Assembly (NCBI RefSeq): GCF_002298975.1
Contig: NZ_DBMV01000014.1
Coordinates: 27,123 to 91,122 of the forward strand
Length of the DNA stretch: 64,000 nt
From: Ralstonia sp. UBA689
GTDB lineage: Bacteria > Pseudomonadota > Gammaproteobacteria > Burkholderiales > Burkholderiaceae
Reading direction: 5' to 3'
Both the position numbers and the translations under genes were made by a program. The notes beneath the pieces are model-generated. The model searched no databases. It was given only the letters and a program-made list of their open reading frames with translations, and was not told where the DNA came from. Shown here in pieces: positions 62,474 through 64,000 of this stretch (its first letter is position 1; each line of letters starts with the position of its first letter).

Positions 62474-63058
62474 TTACTCGTAGCTGAGCGTGAACGGCAG
62501 GCTGGCGTTAGCAATACCCGGCTGGATCTTGGCCGGATCTGCGGCCACATACGCAGCGGCAAACCGCACGTTGATGGCACCACCAGATGCCGGCACCTCG
62601 GTTTGTGCCAGCAGGTCGCCGTTGCTCAGGTCGAACGCGTTCGCGCCGGCGCCGGTACCTTCGTACACGGCAATGCCCACGCCTTGCGCGAAGCCCGCAG
62701 CGGTGTTGCCGTTGTTCACACGCAGCATCTTCTTGTCTGCGCTCAGCTCACCTGCCTTACCGGCGAATTTCATGCTGACCTTGGCGCCCGTCTTGCAGAC
62801 GACGTCGAAGTTTGCCGAGCCAGCGCCGCTCGTCAGGCGCTTGGGTGCTGCAACCGTGCCAATTTCATCGGCAGCGATGGAACCCATGTTCACGTTGATG
62901 GTGCCTGCGTCGCCGGTCAGCGAAGACACCTTGCAGGTATCGCTCAGGATCGTGCCCTGGAAGTTGATGACGCCATCTACCGACCCTGCCGTTTGAGCCA
63001 TTGCGGCGGTGGACAGAGCAGACATCGCGACGCCAGCCAGGAACAGTTTTGCTTTCAT
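62474..63058 (-). CDS. Major fimbrial subunit (FimA-like pilin)
   Basis: 194 residues. Signal peptide 1-21 (AMAQ), donor-strand extension SVDGVINFQGTILSDTC with alternating hydrophobics, a Cys pair (DTCKV near 42 and VVCKTG near 87), and a C-terminal LPFTLSYE with the penultimate Tyr. This is the polymerising shaft subunit of a type-1-like fimbria. AAAGGG precedes the ATG. First gene of the locus. Confidence 0.93.
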   Translation of the reverse strand: MKAKLFLAGVAMSALSTAAMAQTAGSVDGVINFQGTILSDTCKVSSLTGDAGTINVNMGSIAADEIGTVAAPKRLTSGAGSANFDVVCKTGAKVSMKFAGKAGELSADKKMLRVNNGNTAAGFAQGVGIAVYEGTGAGANAFDLSNGDLLAQTEVPASGGAINVRFAAAYVAADPAKIQPGIANASLPFTLSYE

Positions 63059-63739
63059 TGACTTACCCTTTTGATTGAGACCGCAGCACGGAGGTGCCGG
63101 AACTTGGTCGAGAACAAACGCCTATCGAAGAAGGCAGGCGCAAGTATTCCCAAAGTGGCAAACCCTGCATATCGGATTGTTCTGAAAAGAGGCGAGTACG
63201 TTATCCGGATGTTGGGCGTGACATTCCTCTCGGAACGCGTGGCCACGGCTCTCCGCCCCGCTCAGTACATGACTGTTGCGGCGGACAACATCGGGGTTGA
63301 GGTATTGGCAGCAGTGCAGAACAGCTTGCTGCTAGAAGTTTCGTGAAAAACCGGTGAGCGCGGAGGGGGCGAAGTACGAATCCGTCAAGTCAAGACGATG
63401 CTGATTGGGCGGGTGCCCAAACGACTGCGTCAATCTTATGCAGGACGTCGCTGCGGTGCGGTGACGGGAATCACTGCGCGGCACATCACACTACGACGCC
63501 GCGCTCAACATAGACAATATCTTTCCGTTGAGTCCGCTCCGTGCCCTTCAATCTCACTGGCAACAACTGGTTTGGCCCCGTGGGCACCGCGGGCGTGCTA
63601 CATGTTCGCGCGGAGTGGAACCGCGCAATATGCAATGACTGCACGGAAGGCACAACCTACGCTTGTTGGCGTGCCAACTGTCGGGCCCATTTTGGGGGCG
63701 GCACACATCAAAAGCCTCACGCCTTCGGCAAGCGACTGT
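63059..63739. other. Region upstream of the pilin gene, 681 bases
   Basis: Must contain the promoter of the fimbrial operon (minus strand). Frames of 60-135 codons occur on both strands but none has a credible ribosome-binding site or family resemblance; one on the minus strand (63055-63246) ends exactly on the pilin start. No invertible promoter element with flanking inverted repeats of the fimS type is visible. Confidence 0.5.
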
Positions 63740-64000
63740 TCATCCTTGGGCCCGCATCACGCCGCCCTCGTCTCCACTATGGTCTGTCGTGTCCGCTTGG
63801 TTTAGAGACTGCAGCTCCGCAAAGAGTGCCTCAGCATCCGTCGCAACTCCGCCATCCGGCGCCGAAAACCGGCGCTCCAGTTCGGCAGCCAAATCGCGCG
63901 TGCGCATTTGCCTAACGACTGCAGCGGCACCAGCGATCCGATGCGCCGCGTGACGAGCCTGACCGATGTCGCGATTCTTCAAGGCGTGCCCGAGCATCTC
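63740..64000 (-). CDS. C-terminal HPt domain of a sensor protein (N-terminus outside window)
   Basis: 86 residues read into the window's edge. The histidine phosphotransfer motif AHRIAGAAAVV (His about 19 residues into the visible part) followed by an amphipathic helix is the HPt signature seen at the C-terminus of unorthodox sensor kinases such as BvgS and EvgS. An acidic tail of about 30 residues follows. In Bordetella BvgS controls fimbriae, so a link to the neighbouring locus is plausible but unproved. Confidence 0.7.
   Translation of the reverse strand, partial: EMLGHALKNRDIGQARHAAHRIAGAAAVVRQMRTRDLAAELERRFSAPDGGVATDAEALFAELQSLNQADTTDHSGDEGGVMRAQG

Noticed and set aside
63059..63739. 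Invertible fimS-like promoter switch
   Set aside because: No pair of short inverted repeats flanking the pilin promoter and no FimB/FimE-type recombinase gene in the window.
54204..64000. Duplicate tmRNA 3' end (attR) bounding an island
   Set aside because: I looked for a second copy of the T-arm/acceptor sequence downstream and did not find one within the window.

Overview
The window is a chromosomal segment of a GC-rich betaproteobacterium, most likely a Ralstonia (R. pickettii/R. solanacearum type). This rests on the gene order (pmbA-darP-mog-orn; rpsP-rimM-trmD-rplS; gyrA-serC-pheA-hisC-tyrA-aroA-cmk-rpsA-ihfB-lapA-lapB), on the tmRNA tag ANDERYALAA, and on the many GC-rich tetraloop terminators. 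Genus is inferred from these features, not from a database search.

Positions 1-8.2 kb carry the 3' end of folA, then pmbA, darP, mog, orn, a Ste24-type CAAX protease, rsgA, a small zinc-ribbon protein, a CobD/CbiB-like membrane protein and a CoA-type Nudix hydrolase. 8.3-10.7 kb is the rpsP-rimM-trmD-rplS translation operon. 10.7-18.3 kb is mixed: a PQQ-type sugar dehydrogenase, two small unknown genes, a TM2 protein, a radical SAM protein, a Tat-exported PhoD phosphatase and a divergent lrp/dadA pair for D-amino acid catabolism. 18.3-22.0 kb holds an acyl-CoA dehydrogenase and its electron acceptor etfBA. 22.2-24.7 kb is the methionine importer metNIQ, preceded by a terminator-like hairpin. 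Then come a histone-deacetylase-like amidohydrolase, mltB and a decayed secreted-protein gene.

27.9-47.0 kb is one long run of minus-strand genes. From gyrA downward it covers serine, phenylalanine, tyrosine, histidine and shikimate synthesis (serC, pheA, hisC, tyrA, aroA), cmk, rpsA, ihfB, the LPS-regulating pair lapA/lapB, ugd, heptose synthesis (hldE1, hldD), comEA and cysM. On the plus strand, 47.4-54.2 kb carries an OmpA-family porin, a divergent glycine-zipper lipoprotein, ubiG-gph and a 1261-residue AsmA-like DUF748 protein, followed by ssrA (tmRNA) at 54.2-54.6 kb.

Directly downstream of ssrA lies the most unusual part, 54.77-63.06 kb: a chaperone-usher fimbrial locus on the minus strand (major pilin, chaperone, usher, then a row of two-domain tip adhesins). 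Three adhesin genes are intact. Two are tandem copies with nearly identical pilin domains and strongly diverged receptor-binding domains, and a stranded copy of the usher 3' end lies between them. Two further orphan pilin-domain tails lie in the same array, so it has expanded and contracted by recombination. The window ends in the C-terminal HPt domain of a sensor protein that may control the fimbriae.
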